Shown in pieces: positions 6,882 through 14,464 of a DNA stretch of 19,153 bases. Within the stretch, counting starts at the first letter, position 1, and each line of letters begins with the position of its first letter. Under the pieces are notes generated by a model. The model was not told the origin of the DNA, ran no database searches, and saw nothing but the letters and a program-made list of their open reading frames with translations. The position numbers were made by a program, and so were the translations under genes. This stretch comes from Bacteroidales bacterium (GTDB lineage: Bacteria; Bacteroidota; Bacteroidia; Bacteroidales; UBA4181), in assembly GCA_031264715.1 (NCBI GenBank), contig JAISDP010000032.1, positions 1 through 19,153 on the forward strand, read 5' to 3'.

Positions 6882-7970
6882 ATGAAAATTTTCTTCACTA
6901 CTTTATTTCTTGCAGCATCATTAACGCTGTATGCCAACCCCTGGTTAGCCCGCGTAGAAGCGGGACTGGGAACCTTGCAGAAATGGTACGACCCCGCAAC
7001 ATGCCTTTGGGAAACCACGGGATGGTGGAATGCAGCCAATATCACCACTGCATTGATCCGTTATTCGGCTGTTGCCGACTCGCAGAAATATTTGCCGCTC
7101 ATCGACCAGGTGTTCGAACACAACAAGAATTTTGTGATTCCCGGCAAGGCAGGCAAACCCGATGCGGCAGTGAGAAATTTCCTGAATGATTACTACGATG
7201 ACGAAGGCTGGTGGGCATTGGCGTGGATTGATGCATACCGGCTCACCGGGCAGAAAAAATACCTGGAGATGGCGCAAACCATTTTTTCGGATATGACCAC
7301 CGGGTACGACAAGACCTGTGGCGGCGGTATCTATTGGAAAAAGCCCCAGCAATACAAGAATGTAATTGCCAATGGACTGTTTATGCTCACAGCGCTGCGT
7401 CTGCACCAGGATGCGCCCAAAACAAGGATTGCCGGCAAGAAACCTTTGCAGTGGGCCGAAATGGTTTGGAAATGGTTCCGCGAAACGGGAATGATCAACC
7501 GCGAAACCTGGCTGGTTGAAGACGGCCTTAAGGACTGTCAGCCCAACAGCGGTCAGAATTGGACCTACAACCAGGGCGTACCTGTTGCCGTGATGTGCGA
7601 GTTGTACCGGATCAATAAGGACAAGGAAGCATTGCAAATGGCCGAGGAAATAGCCCACGCCGCTATGAACAAAATGACCACGCCGCAAGGCATACTGAAA
7701 GAAAAGAACGAACCGGAGATGGGCGCCGACGGCTCACAGTTCAAAGGCATTTTTATACGGCATTTAGCCACCCTCTACCAGATCACCCAAAAAGAAGATT
7801 ACAAGGCGTTTATCCTGAAAAATGCTGAATCCATATGGACAAAGGGACGGAACCCGAATTCATCGCAGTTCGGCGGAGTATGGGCAGGACCTTTCGACAA
7901 GGCTGATGCTGCACGTCAAAGTTGTGCGCTGGATTGCCTTATCGAAGCGATGAATCTGTTAAAAGACTGA
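6882..7970 (+). CDS. Secreted glycoside hydrolase family 76 (α-1,6-mannanase family)
   Basis: The 362-residue product has a signal peptide (MKIFFTTLFLAASLTLYA, cleavage probably after residue 18). An (α/α)6-barrel sequence of the GH76 type follows. The diagnostic motif LNDYYDDEGWWALAWIDAY is at 101–119; the paired Asp106–Asp107 correspond to the catalytic DD of characterised GH76 endo-α-1,6-mannanases. CGGGIYWK (146–153), VIANGLFMLTALRL (161–174) and NWTYNQGVPV (226–235) also fit. It should hydrolyse α-1,6-mannan backbones such as those of yeast mannan; substrate is inferred from the family. It lacks a lipobox, so a periplasmic or secreted enzyme is likely. It lies 24 bp after lysS and outside any SusC/SusD locus. 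A GH125 exo-mannosidase gene lies 2.5 kb downstream. Confidence 0.92.
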   Translation: MKIFFTTLFLAASLTLYANPWLARVEAGLGTLQKWYDPATCLWETTGWWNAANITTALIRYSAVADSQKYLPLIDQVFEHNKNFVIPGKAGKPDAAVRNFLNDYYDDEGWWALAWIDAYRLTGQKKYLEMAQTIFSDMTTGYDKTCGGGIYWKKPQQYKNVIANGLFMLTALRLHQDAPKTRIAGKKPLQWAEMVWKWFRETGMINRETWLVEDGLKDCQPNSGQNWTYNQGVPVAVMCELYRINKDKEALQMAEEIAHAAMNKMTTPQGILKEKNEPEMGADGSQFKGIFIRHLATLYQITQKEDYKAFILKNAESIWTKGRNPNSSQFGGVWAGPFDKADAARQSCALDCLIEAMNLLKD

Positions 7971-8033
7971 AAAGTTATGAGTTTCGAATTGGGCAAAGCC
8001 ATATAATTCTTCATTCTTCACTCTTCATTCACC

Positions 8034-8654
8034 ATGTGGTTGGTACTTATAGCAAAAGGTTTTTTGTTGGGGATAGTGGTATCCGTACCGCTGGGGCCGG
8101 TGGGAGCCTTATGTATCCAACGCACCATCAGCAAAGGTTACAGGGCGGGGTTGCTGGGTGGATTGGGTGCAGCATGTGCCGACCTCATCTATGCGTTGAT
8201 TGCAGGGTTCGGTGTGAGTGTGGTCATCGACCGGCTACTTAAGGTGCGGAAATGGATACAAATTGGCGGATCGATCGTCTTTATGGTAATGGCCTGCAAG
8301 GTGTTTTACACAAACCCGGCCATACAGGTACGCCGCAATCGCCGCCAGAAACAGCGGCCGCTCGAAGATTTCATGACCACGTTCCTGCTGACATTTTCCA
8401 ACCCAACCCCCGTTTTTGTCTTTATGGCAGCCTTTGCAGGGTTCATTGTCCATGAGGAAATCAATTATCACGACATCATCTTATCTATTGCAGGTGTGTT
8501 TATCGGATGCCTGGGCTGGTGGGCGGTTTTAGTATCGGTAGTGAACCTGTTCCGCAACAGGATTCGTCTCCGTCATCTTTTGTGGGTCAATAAAGTTACC
8601 GGCGCAATAGTGTGCATCTTTGCTATTGCGCTGCTGATAGAGGCTTTCAGGTGA
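8034..8654 (+). CDS. LysE/RhtB-type amino-acid exporter
   Basis: The 206-residue integral membrane protein has about six predicted helices (near 5–27, 38–60, 66–88, 118–140, 147–170 and 185–204). Its PLGPVGALCIQRTISKGYRAG stretch at 19–39 is the family signature (PxGP followed by a basic cytoplasmic loop). Family members export amino acids or related small solutes using the proton gradient; the substrate here cannot be predicted. The basic, polar segment at 97–117 (RRNRRQKQRPLEDF) is a cytoplasmic loop. The 63-bp gap after the GH76 gene contains a direct CTTCATTC-type repeat (about 8008–8031) but no clear promoter, so co-transcription with lysS–GH76 is possible. It converges on ispH; the 59-bp gap holds only a weak AGGAA-ATAA-TTCCT hairpin at about 8698–8711. 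Confidence 0.88.
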   Translation: MWLVLIAKGFLLGIVVSVPLGPVGALCIQRTISKGYRAGLLGGLGAACADLIYALIAGFGVSVVIDRLLKVRKWIQIGGSIVFMVMACKVFYTNPAIQVRRNRRQKQRPLEDFMTTFLLTFSNPTPVFVFMAAFAGFIVHEEINYHDIILSIAGVFIGCLGWWAVLVSVVNLFRNRIRLRHLLWVNKVTGAIVCIFAIALLIEAFR

Positions 8655-8713
8655 CGTCATCGAATACATCTCGTTTAAAGACTATTTAGGAGTTGTCAGG
8701 AAATAATTCCTTA

Positions 8714-9586
8714 TCAGTTACCAAGTATTTTAGCTGCCACTTCTTCCATCAACCAGCGCGGGGTGGAAGTAGCGCCGCATACGCCGGCATCCGAGGCGCC
8801 GGCAAACCATTTCATATCAATATCCTTGGGCGTGGCCACCATGTGTGTGCAGGGATTAGCATTCAGGCATACTTCATAAAGCGCTTTTCCGTTCGAACTC
8901 TTGCTTCCGCTCACGAAGATCACGACATCGTGGCGGCGGGCAAACTCCACTAAATGCGGTTCGCGGTTGGAAACCTGCCTGCAAATGGTATCGTTGACCT
9001 GGAACGGGACCTCGTTGCCAATATCCTGTCCGTTTCGTTTTTGCTCAATTGCTGCACGGATGCGCTGCAATCCTTCGATCGTCATGGTGGTTTGCGCAAA
9101 CAGGTATACCGGGCGGGTTACGTCAATAAGCCCGGCCTCTTCCACCGAATTGATCACAATGGCTGTATTTTCCGTTTGCCCCACCAATCCGTTTACTTCG
9201 GCATGACCCGGTTTCCCGTAGATAATTACCTGGCCGGTGTTTGCCTGTGATTCGAGGTAAGCCCGGTGTACTTTTTTTTGCAGGTTAAGCACCACGGGAC
9301 AGGTAGCATCGGCAATGGATATGTCATTGTCTGCTGCGACACAGTATGTTTCAGGCGGTTCGCCGTGTGCGCGGATCAATACTTTTACATTGCGAAGCTG
9401 TTGCAGGTCATGATGATTGATGGTGTGCATGCCGCAACGGTTCAGGCGGGCGACCTCGGGCTCGTTGTGAACTATATCGCCCAGGCTGAACAGTGTATTC
9501 CCGCTTTGCAGTTCGTTTTCCGCCATGCGGATGGCGCGAACCACACCATAACAGAATCCGGAATCAGGGTCAATTTCAACAATCAC
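8714..9586 (-). CDS. ispH: 4-hydroxy-3-methylbut-2-enyl diphosphate reductase IspH
   Basis: Final enzyme of the MEP isoprenoid pathway, reducing HMBPP to IPP and DMAPP with a 4Fe-4S cluster. The 290-residue product keeps all three cluster cysteines: Cys12 (SGFCYGV), Cys96 (DATCPVV) and Cys202 (DTICRQV). Substrate-binding histidines are at 40 (DIVHNEPEV), 74 (RAHGEPP) and 128 (KPGHAEVNG), the acidic residue is at Glu130, and the SSN motif is at 230–232. The C-terminus VCGATSTPRWLMEEV is in the style of Bacteroidota IspH. It lies 20 bp downstream of the thioredoxin-fold gene on the same strand, so the two are probably one operon. Confidence 0.97.
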   Translation of the reverse strand: MIVEIDPDSGFCYGVVRAIRMAENELQSGNTLFSLGDIVHNEPEVARLNRCGMHTINHHDLQQLRNVKVLIRAHGEPPETYCVAADNDISIADATCPVVLNLQKKVHRAYLESQANTGQVIIYGKPGHAEVNGLVGQTENTAIVINSVEEAGLIDVTRPVYLFAQTTMTIEGLQRIRAAIEQKRNGQDIGNEVPFQVNDTICRQVSNREPHLVEFARRHDVVIFVSGSKSSNGKALYEVCLNANPCTHMVATPKDIDMKWFAGASDAGVCGATSTPRWLMEEVAAKILGN

Positions 9587-9606
9587 AGATTGAATATCAT
9601 TGATAC

Positions 9607-10143
9607 TTATTTCTTTTTGCTCAGTTCGCCTGCAAAGGTTTTCTCGTATTCCTCCAGTTTGATGCTCTGGTATTTTTCATCGACAATGAAATGCAACAGG
9701 GGTTCTATTTTGTCGGGTGTAAAAAAACCGGGAACTACGCCTATAACTTTCAAATCGCCATTGATATAGGCAACGGACGGATAACCGTTCACTCCCAGTG
9801 CGGTGGCAAACTGGTGGGTCGATTTCCGCGAACCTCCGTTTCCCTGGTTCACAAAGGTATGATCGCCGAACTTCACCGTGACGGACGATTCGGCATCAAA
9901 TTTTACCGGGTAGAAATTTGCGTTGATATACTTGGCAATAACCGGGTTATCGAATGTCTCCGCATCCATTTTCTTACACCAGCCACACCAGTCGGTATAT
10001 ACGTCTATCATGATTTTACGCGGAGCAGTGGCATTGAGTTTCAATGCCTCATCAATGGTGTACCATTTAACTTTTTCGACCTTTTGCGCCGAAATCTGGA
10101 AACTTGCCATCGTTATGAAAATGAAAATGTATAATGATTTCAT
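9607..10143 (-). CDS. Exported thioredoxin-fold protein with WCGWC motif
   Basis: I place the start at the ATG at 10143, giving 178 residues with a signal peptide (MKSLYIFIFITMASFQISAQ). An upstream ATG at 10236 would add 31 residues through AT-rich DNA that holds the likely promoter. The protein has a DUF255/thioredoxin_7-like layout: KIMIDVYTDWCGWCKKMDAE with the redox pair Cys53–Cys56 at 52–56, then FDNPVIAKYINANFYPVKFD, and the cis-Pro loop VNGYPSVAYING (Pro122). It probably acts as a thiol-disulfide reductase or chaperone-like reductase in the periplasm. The client is unknown. It precedes ispH by 20 bp, and no functional link to isoprenoid synthesis is evident. Confidence 0.86.
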   Translation of the reverse strand: MKSLYIFIFITMASFQISAQKVEKVKWYTIDEALKLNATAPRKIMIDVYTDWCGWCKKMDAETFDNPVIAKYINANFYPVKFDAESSVTVKFGDHTFVNQGNGGSRKSTHQFATALGVNGYPSVAYINGDLKVIGVVPGFFTPDKIEPLLHFIVDEKYQSIKLEEYEKTFAGELSKKK

Positions 10144-10188
10144 TTTGATGATTTTAAATTTTTGATATGATTTCATGAACTTAGACAG

Positions 10189-10196
10189 CAAAAATA
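10189..10196 (-). promoter_or_regulatory. −7 box (TATTTTTG) for the thioredoxin–ispH operon
   Basis: On the minus strand TATTTTTG at 10196→10189 matches TAnnTTTG and lies 45 bp before the ATG at 10143, giving a leader of about 38 nt. A TTTTG precedes it too closely to serve as a −33 box. Its position supports the internal start chosen for the downstream gene. Confidence 0.5.
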
Positions 10197-10221
10197 ATAC
10201 AAAACAGTTAGAAACAGCTAA

Positions 10222-10258
10222 AAAATTATTTATCAATTCTATGAAGCATAGGCTTCAT
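10222..10258 (-). terminator. Weak hairpin with T-run upstream of the thioredoxin promoter
   Basis: ATGAAGC (10241–10247) and GCTTCAT (10252–10258) pair over 7 bp with an ATAG loop. On the minus strand a TTTTTT run follows about 13–18 bases later, which is further than is typical for an intrinsic terminator. It could end a short transcript from the 71-codon frame, or be a chance palindrome. Confidence 0.25.
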
Positions 10259-10441
10259 CAGGGTTAGCTTGATCATAGTCTCATATGTATTGCGTTGATA
10301 TTCATGATCCTTGCCAAGCATCCTGTAACTTTCGAACCTCTTCGGCAGTTTAACTTCTTCATTCCAAAGGTAAATCTTTTTTCGTTGTATTGTAAGTTTT
10401 TTTATATTTGCCAAATATACTGTATCATACATATCAAGCAT
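10226..10441 (-). CDS. Possible small hypothetical protein (71 aa)
   Basis: A 71-codon frame fills most of the 320-bp gap between the thioredoxin gene and the GH125 gene. The product is basic and has no signal peptide, membrane segment or motif I recognise (for example LWNEEVKLPKRFESYRML). In favour: the composition is protein-like and a hairpin lies in the last codons, followed by TTTTTT on the same strand. Against: the frame overlaps the probable plus-strand promoter of GH125 (10403–10410), no −7 box is visible upstream of it, and it is short. I regard it as possible but unproven; it could be a decayed gene. Confidence 0.28.
   Translation of the reverse strand: MLDMYDTVYLANIKKLTIQRKKIYLWNEEVKLPKRFESYRMLGKDHEYQRNTYETMIKLTLMKPMLHRIDK
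10403..10410 (+). promoter_or_regulatory. −7 box (TATATTTG) for the GH125 gene
   Basis: TATATTTG is a consensus Bacteroidota −7 element, 53 bp before the ATG at 10464, predicting a leader of about 45 nt. TTG triplets at 10385 and 10390 are nearer than the usual −33 spacing, so the upstream element is uncertain. Confidence 0.5.
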
Positions 10442-10463
10442 TTATTTAGAAATTTAATTGAAC

Positions 10464-11903
10464 ATGACATCACGTAGGGATTTTATCAGGACAGGAGGTT
10501 TGGGATTGGCTGCTTTTGCAGCAGGCGGCAATGTATTGGGAATGAGCACAGGTTTCCCGCTTGCAGCCGATTATATATCCAAACGCCCCGAGGTATCTAA
10601 AAGGCATTTCACATCCAAAGCCGTGGAAGAAACCATTGTACGTATAAAGAAACAGATTAAGGATCCGAAGCTGGCATGGATGTTCGAAAATTGTTTCCCG
10701 AATACGCTCGATACAACGGTTAATTATCGTGTACAGGATGAGCGACCCGATACTTTTGTGTATACCGGCGACATACACGCCATGTGGCTGCGCGATTCGA
10801 GCGCCCAAGTATGGCCGTACCTGTCGCTTTGCAAGAACGACGAACCATTAAAACAACTGATTGCGGGCGTCATCAACCGTCAGACTAAGTGTGTACTGAT
10901 CGACCCGTATGCCAACGCTTTTAACGACGGCCCCGGCCACAGCGAGTGGATGAGCGATCTCACCGATATGAAACCCGAACTGCACGAACGTAAGTGGGAA
11001 ATAGACTCGTTATGCTATACTGTACGTTTGGCATACCACTACTGGAAAACAACAGGCGACACTTCGGTATTTACCGCCGACTGGAAGAAAGCAGCAGTCC
11101 TCATCGTCAAGACATTTAAGGAACAGCAACGTAAAGACGGACTCGGCACATACAACTTCCAGCGCAAAACCGAGCGGCAATTAGACACCCTGTCCAACAA
11201 CGGCCTGGGCAATCCTGTGAAACCGGTAGGGCTGATTGTGTCGTCGTTCCGCCCGTCCGACGATGCTGCCACCTACGGGTTCCTTATTCCGTCGAACCTG
11301 TTTGCAGTAACTTCGCTGAAACAATTAGCCGAAATCTCGCAAACGGTAATCAGGGACAACGCTTTTGCGAAAACATGCACCGACCTGGCAGCCGAAGTAC
11401 AGGCAGCGATCGACAAATATGCCGTGACCGATCATCTTGACTACGGCAAACTGTATGCTTTTGAAGTCGATGGTTTCGGAAACCGGCTCTTCATGGATGA
11501 TGCCAATGTCCCCAGCCTGCTGGCCATGCCATACCTGGGATGCCTGGATGCCAACGATCCTGTATACCAAAATACACGCCGCTTCGTGTGGAGTCAGGAT
11601 AACCCCTATTTCTTCAGGGGCACAGCCGGCGAAGGCATCGGTGGGCCGCACATCGGTTATGATATGGTATGGCCGATGAGCATCATTCTGAAAGCAATGA
11701 CCAGCAGCAAAGACACTGAAATCAAGGCCTGCATCCGTATGCTCCGCGACACCGACAATGATACTGGCTTCATGCATGAATCCTTCAACAAGGACAACCC
11801 GGCTAAATTCACCCGTAGCTGGTTCGCCTGGGTAAATACCCTATTCGGCGAATTGATCGTAAAACTCGAAAGAGAAGGGAAAATAGCATTGTTGAACGTT
11901 TAA
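10464..11903 (+). CDS. Tat-exported glycoside hydrolase family 125 (exo-α-1,6-mannosidase family)
   Basis: The family (formerly DUF1237) comprises inverting exo-α-1,6-mannosidases that act on mannan or N-glycan fragments. I choose the ATG at 10464 (479 residues) over the TTG six bases upstream. The N-terminus MTSRRDFIRTGGLGLAAFAA is a twin-arginine signal, implying export of the folded enzyme. Signature regions follow: YTGDIHAMWLRDSSAQVWPY at 100–119, then NAFNDGPGHSEWMSD, then KWEIDSLCYTVRLAYHYW at about 157–174. SSFRPSDDAATYGFLIPSN is at about 240–258, followed by the C-terminal RGTAGEGIGGPHIG. The catalytic acid and base of the family should lie in these blocks; I did not assign them individually. 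Being within a few kb of a GH76 gene suggests a two-step attack on α-1,6-mannan. Confidence 0.93.
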   Translation: MTSRRDFIRTGGLGLAAFAAGGNVLGMSTGFPLAADYISKRPEVSKRHFTSKAVEETIVRIKKQIKDPKLAWMFENCFPNTLDTTVNYRVQDERPDTFVYTGDIHAMWLRDSSAQVWPYLSLCKNDEPLKQLIAGVINRQTKCVLIDPYANAFNDGPGHSEWMSDLTDMKPELHERKWEIDSLCYTVRLAYHYWKTTGDTSVFTADWKKAAVLIVKTFKEQQRKDGLGTYNFQRKTERQLDTLSNNGLGNPVKPVGLIVSSFRPSDDAATYGFLIPSNLFAVTSLKQLAEISQTVIRDNAFAKTCTDLAAEVQAAIDKYAVTDHLDYGKLYAFEVDGFGNRLFMDDANVPSLLAMPYLGCLDANDPVYQNTRRFVWSQDNPYFFRGTAGEGIGGPHIGYDMVWPMSIILKAMTSSKDTEIKACIRMLRDTDNDTGFMHESFNKDNPAKFTRSWFAWVNTLFGELIVKLEREGKIALLNV

Positions 11904-11985
11904 TCCGAATATATATTCATAGCCTTCACACACAATCATAACACAACCTTAACAATTTCTTAACATTCCCATGCTATTTCCCGTC

Positions 11986-11993
11986 TACTTTTG
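11986..11993 (+). promoter_or_regulatory. −7 box (TACTTTTG) for the phosphate transporter gene
   Basis: TACTTTTG matches TAnnTTTG and ends only 17 bp before the annotated ATG at 12011. The predicted transcript would start at about 12000, so it would be nearly leaderless. The preceding 100 bp contains only AT-rich sequence with no gene. Confidence 0.52.
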
Positions 11994-12000
11994 CGGCGAA

Positions 12001-12090
12001 ATGACATTTTATGGGCAATATCTATTTATTTATCCTCATAGTATTGGTCGCCTTAGCTGTAGTCGACCTGATTGTAGGCGTATCCAATGA
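12001..12090 (+). other. Overlapping out-of-frame upstream ORF (29 codons)
   Basis: An ATG at 12001, ten bases before the transporter start and in a different frame, opens a 29-codon frame ending at the TGA at 12088–12090. With the −7 box at 11986–11993 this would be the first AUG on a nearly leaderless transcript. It could affect initiation at 12011 or be irrelevant. No protein function is suggested. Confidence 0.2.
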
Positions 12091-14281
12091 CGCTGTAAAC
12101 TTTCTCAACTCGGCCATCGGCTCTAAAGTGACGTCGCGCCGGGTGATTCTTGCTGTTGCTTCGGGCGGGATACTGGCAGGCGCCATTTCCTCCGGCGGTA
12201 TGATGGAAATAGCCCGCAGCGGGGTTTTCCATCCGAATATGTTCTCGTTCCCGGATATCATGATCATTTTCTTTGCGGTGATGATTACCGACGTGATTCT
12301 GCTGGATATGTTCAATACCTTCGGATTGCCTACGTCGACCACCGTATCGTTGATTTTTGAATTATTAGGATCGGCGGTAATAGTGGCCTGTTACAAAATA
12401 TGGACATCCGCGCCGGGGACAGTGGGCATAATGGGCGACTATATCAACTCGGGCAAGGCGCTGACCATCATTTCGGGCATCCTGGTATCGGTAGTGGTAG
12501 CTTTCGTCTGCGGAAGCGTGATCATGTTTCTTTCGAGGCTACTGTTCTCGTTCCGTTACAAGAAGACATTCAGGAAGCTTGGCGCGATATGGTGCGGGCT
12601 GGCCCTGACAGCCATTGCCTACTTCACCCTGTTCAAGGGAATGAAAGGTTCTCCCGTGATTTCGAAGGATTTCGCGACATGGCTTTCAGACAATATACAT
12701 ATAATGCTGCTGGCGCTTTTCGCAGGTTTTTCCATCATTATGGCCATCCTCCAACATGTATTCAAAATCAATATTCTGAAAATTATCGTATTAGCCGGAA
12801 CATGTGCGTTGGCGCTGGCTTTTGCAGGTAACGACATGGTGAACTTCATCGGCGTTACTATGGCAGGAATTTCTTCATATGAGATAGCTTCGGCACATGC
12901 GGCATCGGGCGGAAATATCGAAACGCTGATGATGGGCGACCTTGCCAGGCCTGTCACCGTCAGCACGCTTTATCTGCTGGTAGCCGGCGCTGTGATGGTA
13001 TTGGCGCTCTGGTTTTCGAAAAAGGCGAAGACGGTGACTGAAACCGAAGTAAACCTTGCACGCCAGGGAGAAGGTATCGAGCGCTTCGGCTCCACACCGG
13101 CATCAAGGGCGCTGGTGCGCAGTGCAAGGGCGCTTAACAGGCAATTTACGGCTGTGATGCCCAAAAGTATCAACCGGTTTATCGACAGACGTTTCAGACC
13201 CACGGCAGACGAAAAGAAAAATAAAGCGCCTTTCGACCTGATACGCGCTTCGGTGAACCTCACCGTTTCGGCGCTGCTCATCTCGCTGGCAACATCGCTG
13301 AAACTCCCGTTGTCCACTACTTATGTAACGTTCATGGTGGCGATGGGTTCGTCGTTGAGCGACAGGGCTTGGGGACGCGAAAGCGCGGTATACCGCATCA
13401 CGGGCGTGTTGACGGTGATTTCAGGCTGGTTCATGACCGCCTTGATCGCATTTACCGTGGCATCCATTGTAGGTTTGGCGCTGATGTGGGGAAAAACCAT
13501 AGCCATTGTGGGAATGGTGATTGTGTGCATATTCCTGCTCATACAATCGTCGCTACTGCATAAAAGACGGGCAAAAAGACAACAGATGGCCGAAGGACTG
13601 GCCGACGCAAGCAATTCGCTCGTAGAAAAATGCAATGCCGATATGTACGATGCTTTCAGGCAGATGAGTATCATCTATACGCAAACATTGAAAGGGCTTG
13701 CCTCCGAAGACCGCAAACGCTTGAAAAAGCTATGCAGTGAAGCACGGGGATTGTACAGGACGGAAAAAGAACGGAAAACATACGAAATGCTGCCCACCCT
13801 GGACAAGCTACAGGATGATGCCGTGGAAACGGGGCATTATTATGTGCAGATGCTCGACTATTTGTCCGAAGTGTCCAAGTCGTTGATGTACATCACCAGG
13901 ATAAGTTTTGACTATATCGACAACAACCACACGGGGTTGAGCCAAAAACAGGTAGCCGACCTGGAAACCATTAACAGGGAGGTTTCGAAGGTTTACGATG
14001 CGATTGTGGAGATGCTGCGGACATCCGATTTCAGCAATTTCGACCGCGTACTGGCCAAGCGCGACAGTATTTTCGACCTTATTGCAGATACCATCAAAGC
14101 GCAAATCAAGCGTGTGAAAGGCAATGAAAGCTCCATGCGCAACAGTATCCTCTACCTGGATATCATCAATGAAACCAAGGCAATGGTGCTGCAGGCACGT
14201 AACCTGATGAAGGCGCAACGGCTCTTTGTAGGATATGCAGAAGAGCAGAAAAAGTCGAAAGGGAAGAAAGATAAAAAATAG
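12011..14281 (+). CDS. PiT-family inorganic phosphate transporter fused to a PhoU-like domain
   Basis: The 756-residue protein has the duplicated PiT signature: GVSNDAVNFLNSAIGSK (23–39) in the first half and GNDMVNFIGVTMAGISSYE (about 273–291) in the second. It also has paired GLPTSTTVSL (about 105) and LPLSTTYVTFMVAMGSS (about 433) substrate-path motifs. Around ten membrane helices are visible, ending in a hydrophobic stretch near 480–515. The remaining 230 or so residues are charged and helical, starting near 'LVEKCNADMYDAFRQMS'; they look like a PhoU/DUF47-type cytoplasmic domain and end in a lysine-rich tail. The family symports Pi with H+ or Na+. In many bacteria the PhoU-like regulator is a separate gene beside the transporter; here both are one polypeptide, so regulation is probably in cis. 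It is transcribed alone from its own promoter. Confidence 0.92.
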   Translation: MGNIYLFILIVLVALAVVDLIVGVSNDAVNFLNSAIGSKVTSRRVILAVASGGILAGAISSGGMMEIARSGVFHPNMFSFPDIMIIFFAVMITDVILLDMFNTFGLPTSTTVSLIFELLGSAVIVACYKIWTSAPGTVGIMGDYINSGKALTIISGILVSVVVAFVCGSVIMFLSRLLFSFRYKKTFRKLGAIWCGLALTAIAYFTLFKGMKGSPVISKDFATWLSDNIHIMLLALFAGFSIIMAILQHVFKINILKIIVLAGTCALALAFAGNDMVNFIGVTMAGISSYEIASAHAASGGNIETLMMGDLARPVTVSTLYLLVAGAVMVLALWFSKKAKTVTETEVNLARQGEGIERFGSTPASRALVRSARALNRQFTAVMPKSINRFIDRRFRPTADEKKNKAPFDLIRASVNLTVSALLISLATSLKLPLSTTYVTFMVAMGSSLSDRAWGRESAVYRITGVLTVISGWFMTALIAFTVASIVGLALMWGKTIAIVGMVIVCIFLLIQSSLLHKRRAKRQQMAEGLADASNSLVEKCNADMYDAFRQMSIIYTQTLKGLASEDRKRLKKLCSEARGLYRTEKERKTYEMLPTLDKLQDDAVETGHYYVQMLDYLSEVSKSLMYITRISFDYIDNNHTGLSQKQVADLETINREVSKVYDAIVEMLRTSDFSNFDRVLAKRDSIFDLIADTIKAQIKRVKGNESSMRNSILYLDIINETKAMVLQARNLMKAQRLFVGYAEEQKKSKGKKDKK

Positions 14282-14313
14282 CTTCGTGCCTTTGTGTCTT
14301 GGATAAACAAACC

Positions 14314-14363
14314 TCATTTCCACCTTATTTCAATAACAAAACAACCTCAGTAGGTGGAAATGA
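14314..14363. repeat. 12-bp perfect inverted repeat in the PiT–tldD gap
   Basis: TCATTTCCACCT (14314–14325) and AGGTGGAAATGA (14352–14363) are perfect inverted copies, 26 bp apart. The spacing is too long for a typical intrinsic terminator and no T-run follows on the plus strand. It may be a transcript-end stem-loop for the phosphate transporter or a binding site upstream of the tldD-type gene. Confidence 0.5.
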
Positions 14364-14406
14364 AGTAAAAAACTGCAAAAAAGGGGAATTTTTAGTTTTA
14401 AATATT

Positions 14407-14414
14407 TACTTTTG
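14407..14414 (+). promoter_or_regulatory. −7 box (TACTTTTG) for the TldD-type gene
   Basis: TACTTTTG matches the −7 consensus, 50 bp before the ATG at 14465, for a predicted leader of about 44 nt. No strong −33 TTTG is present at standard spacing. Confidence 0.5.
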
Positions 14415-14464
14415 CCCGTTCGTATGGTAAGTCCGATGATATATAAAACAAATTTTATCAAAGA

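Noticed and set aside
6945..7688. 247-codon minus-strand frame inside the GH76 gene
   Set aside because: It is a shadow frame opposite clear GH76 motifs, with no domain of its own.
10144..10236. Upstream extension of the thioredoxin-fold protein to the ATG at 10236
   Set aside because: The extension would bury the signal peptide and includes the likely −7 box; the ATG at 10143 gives a proper signal sequence.
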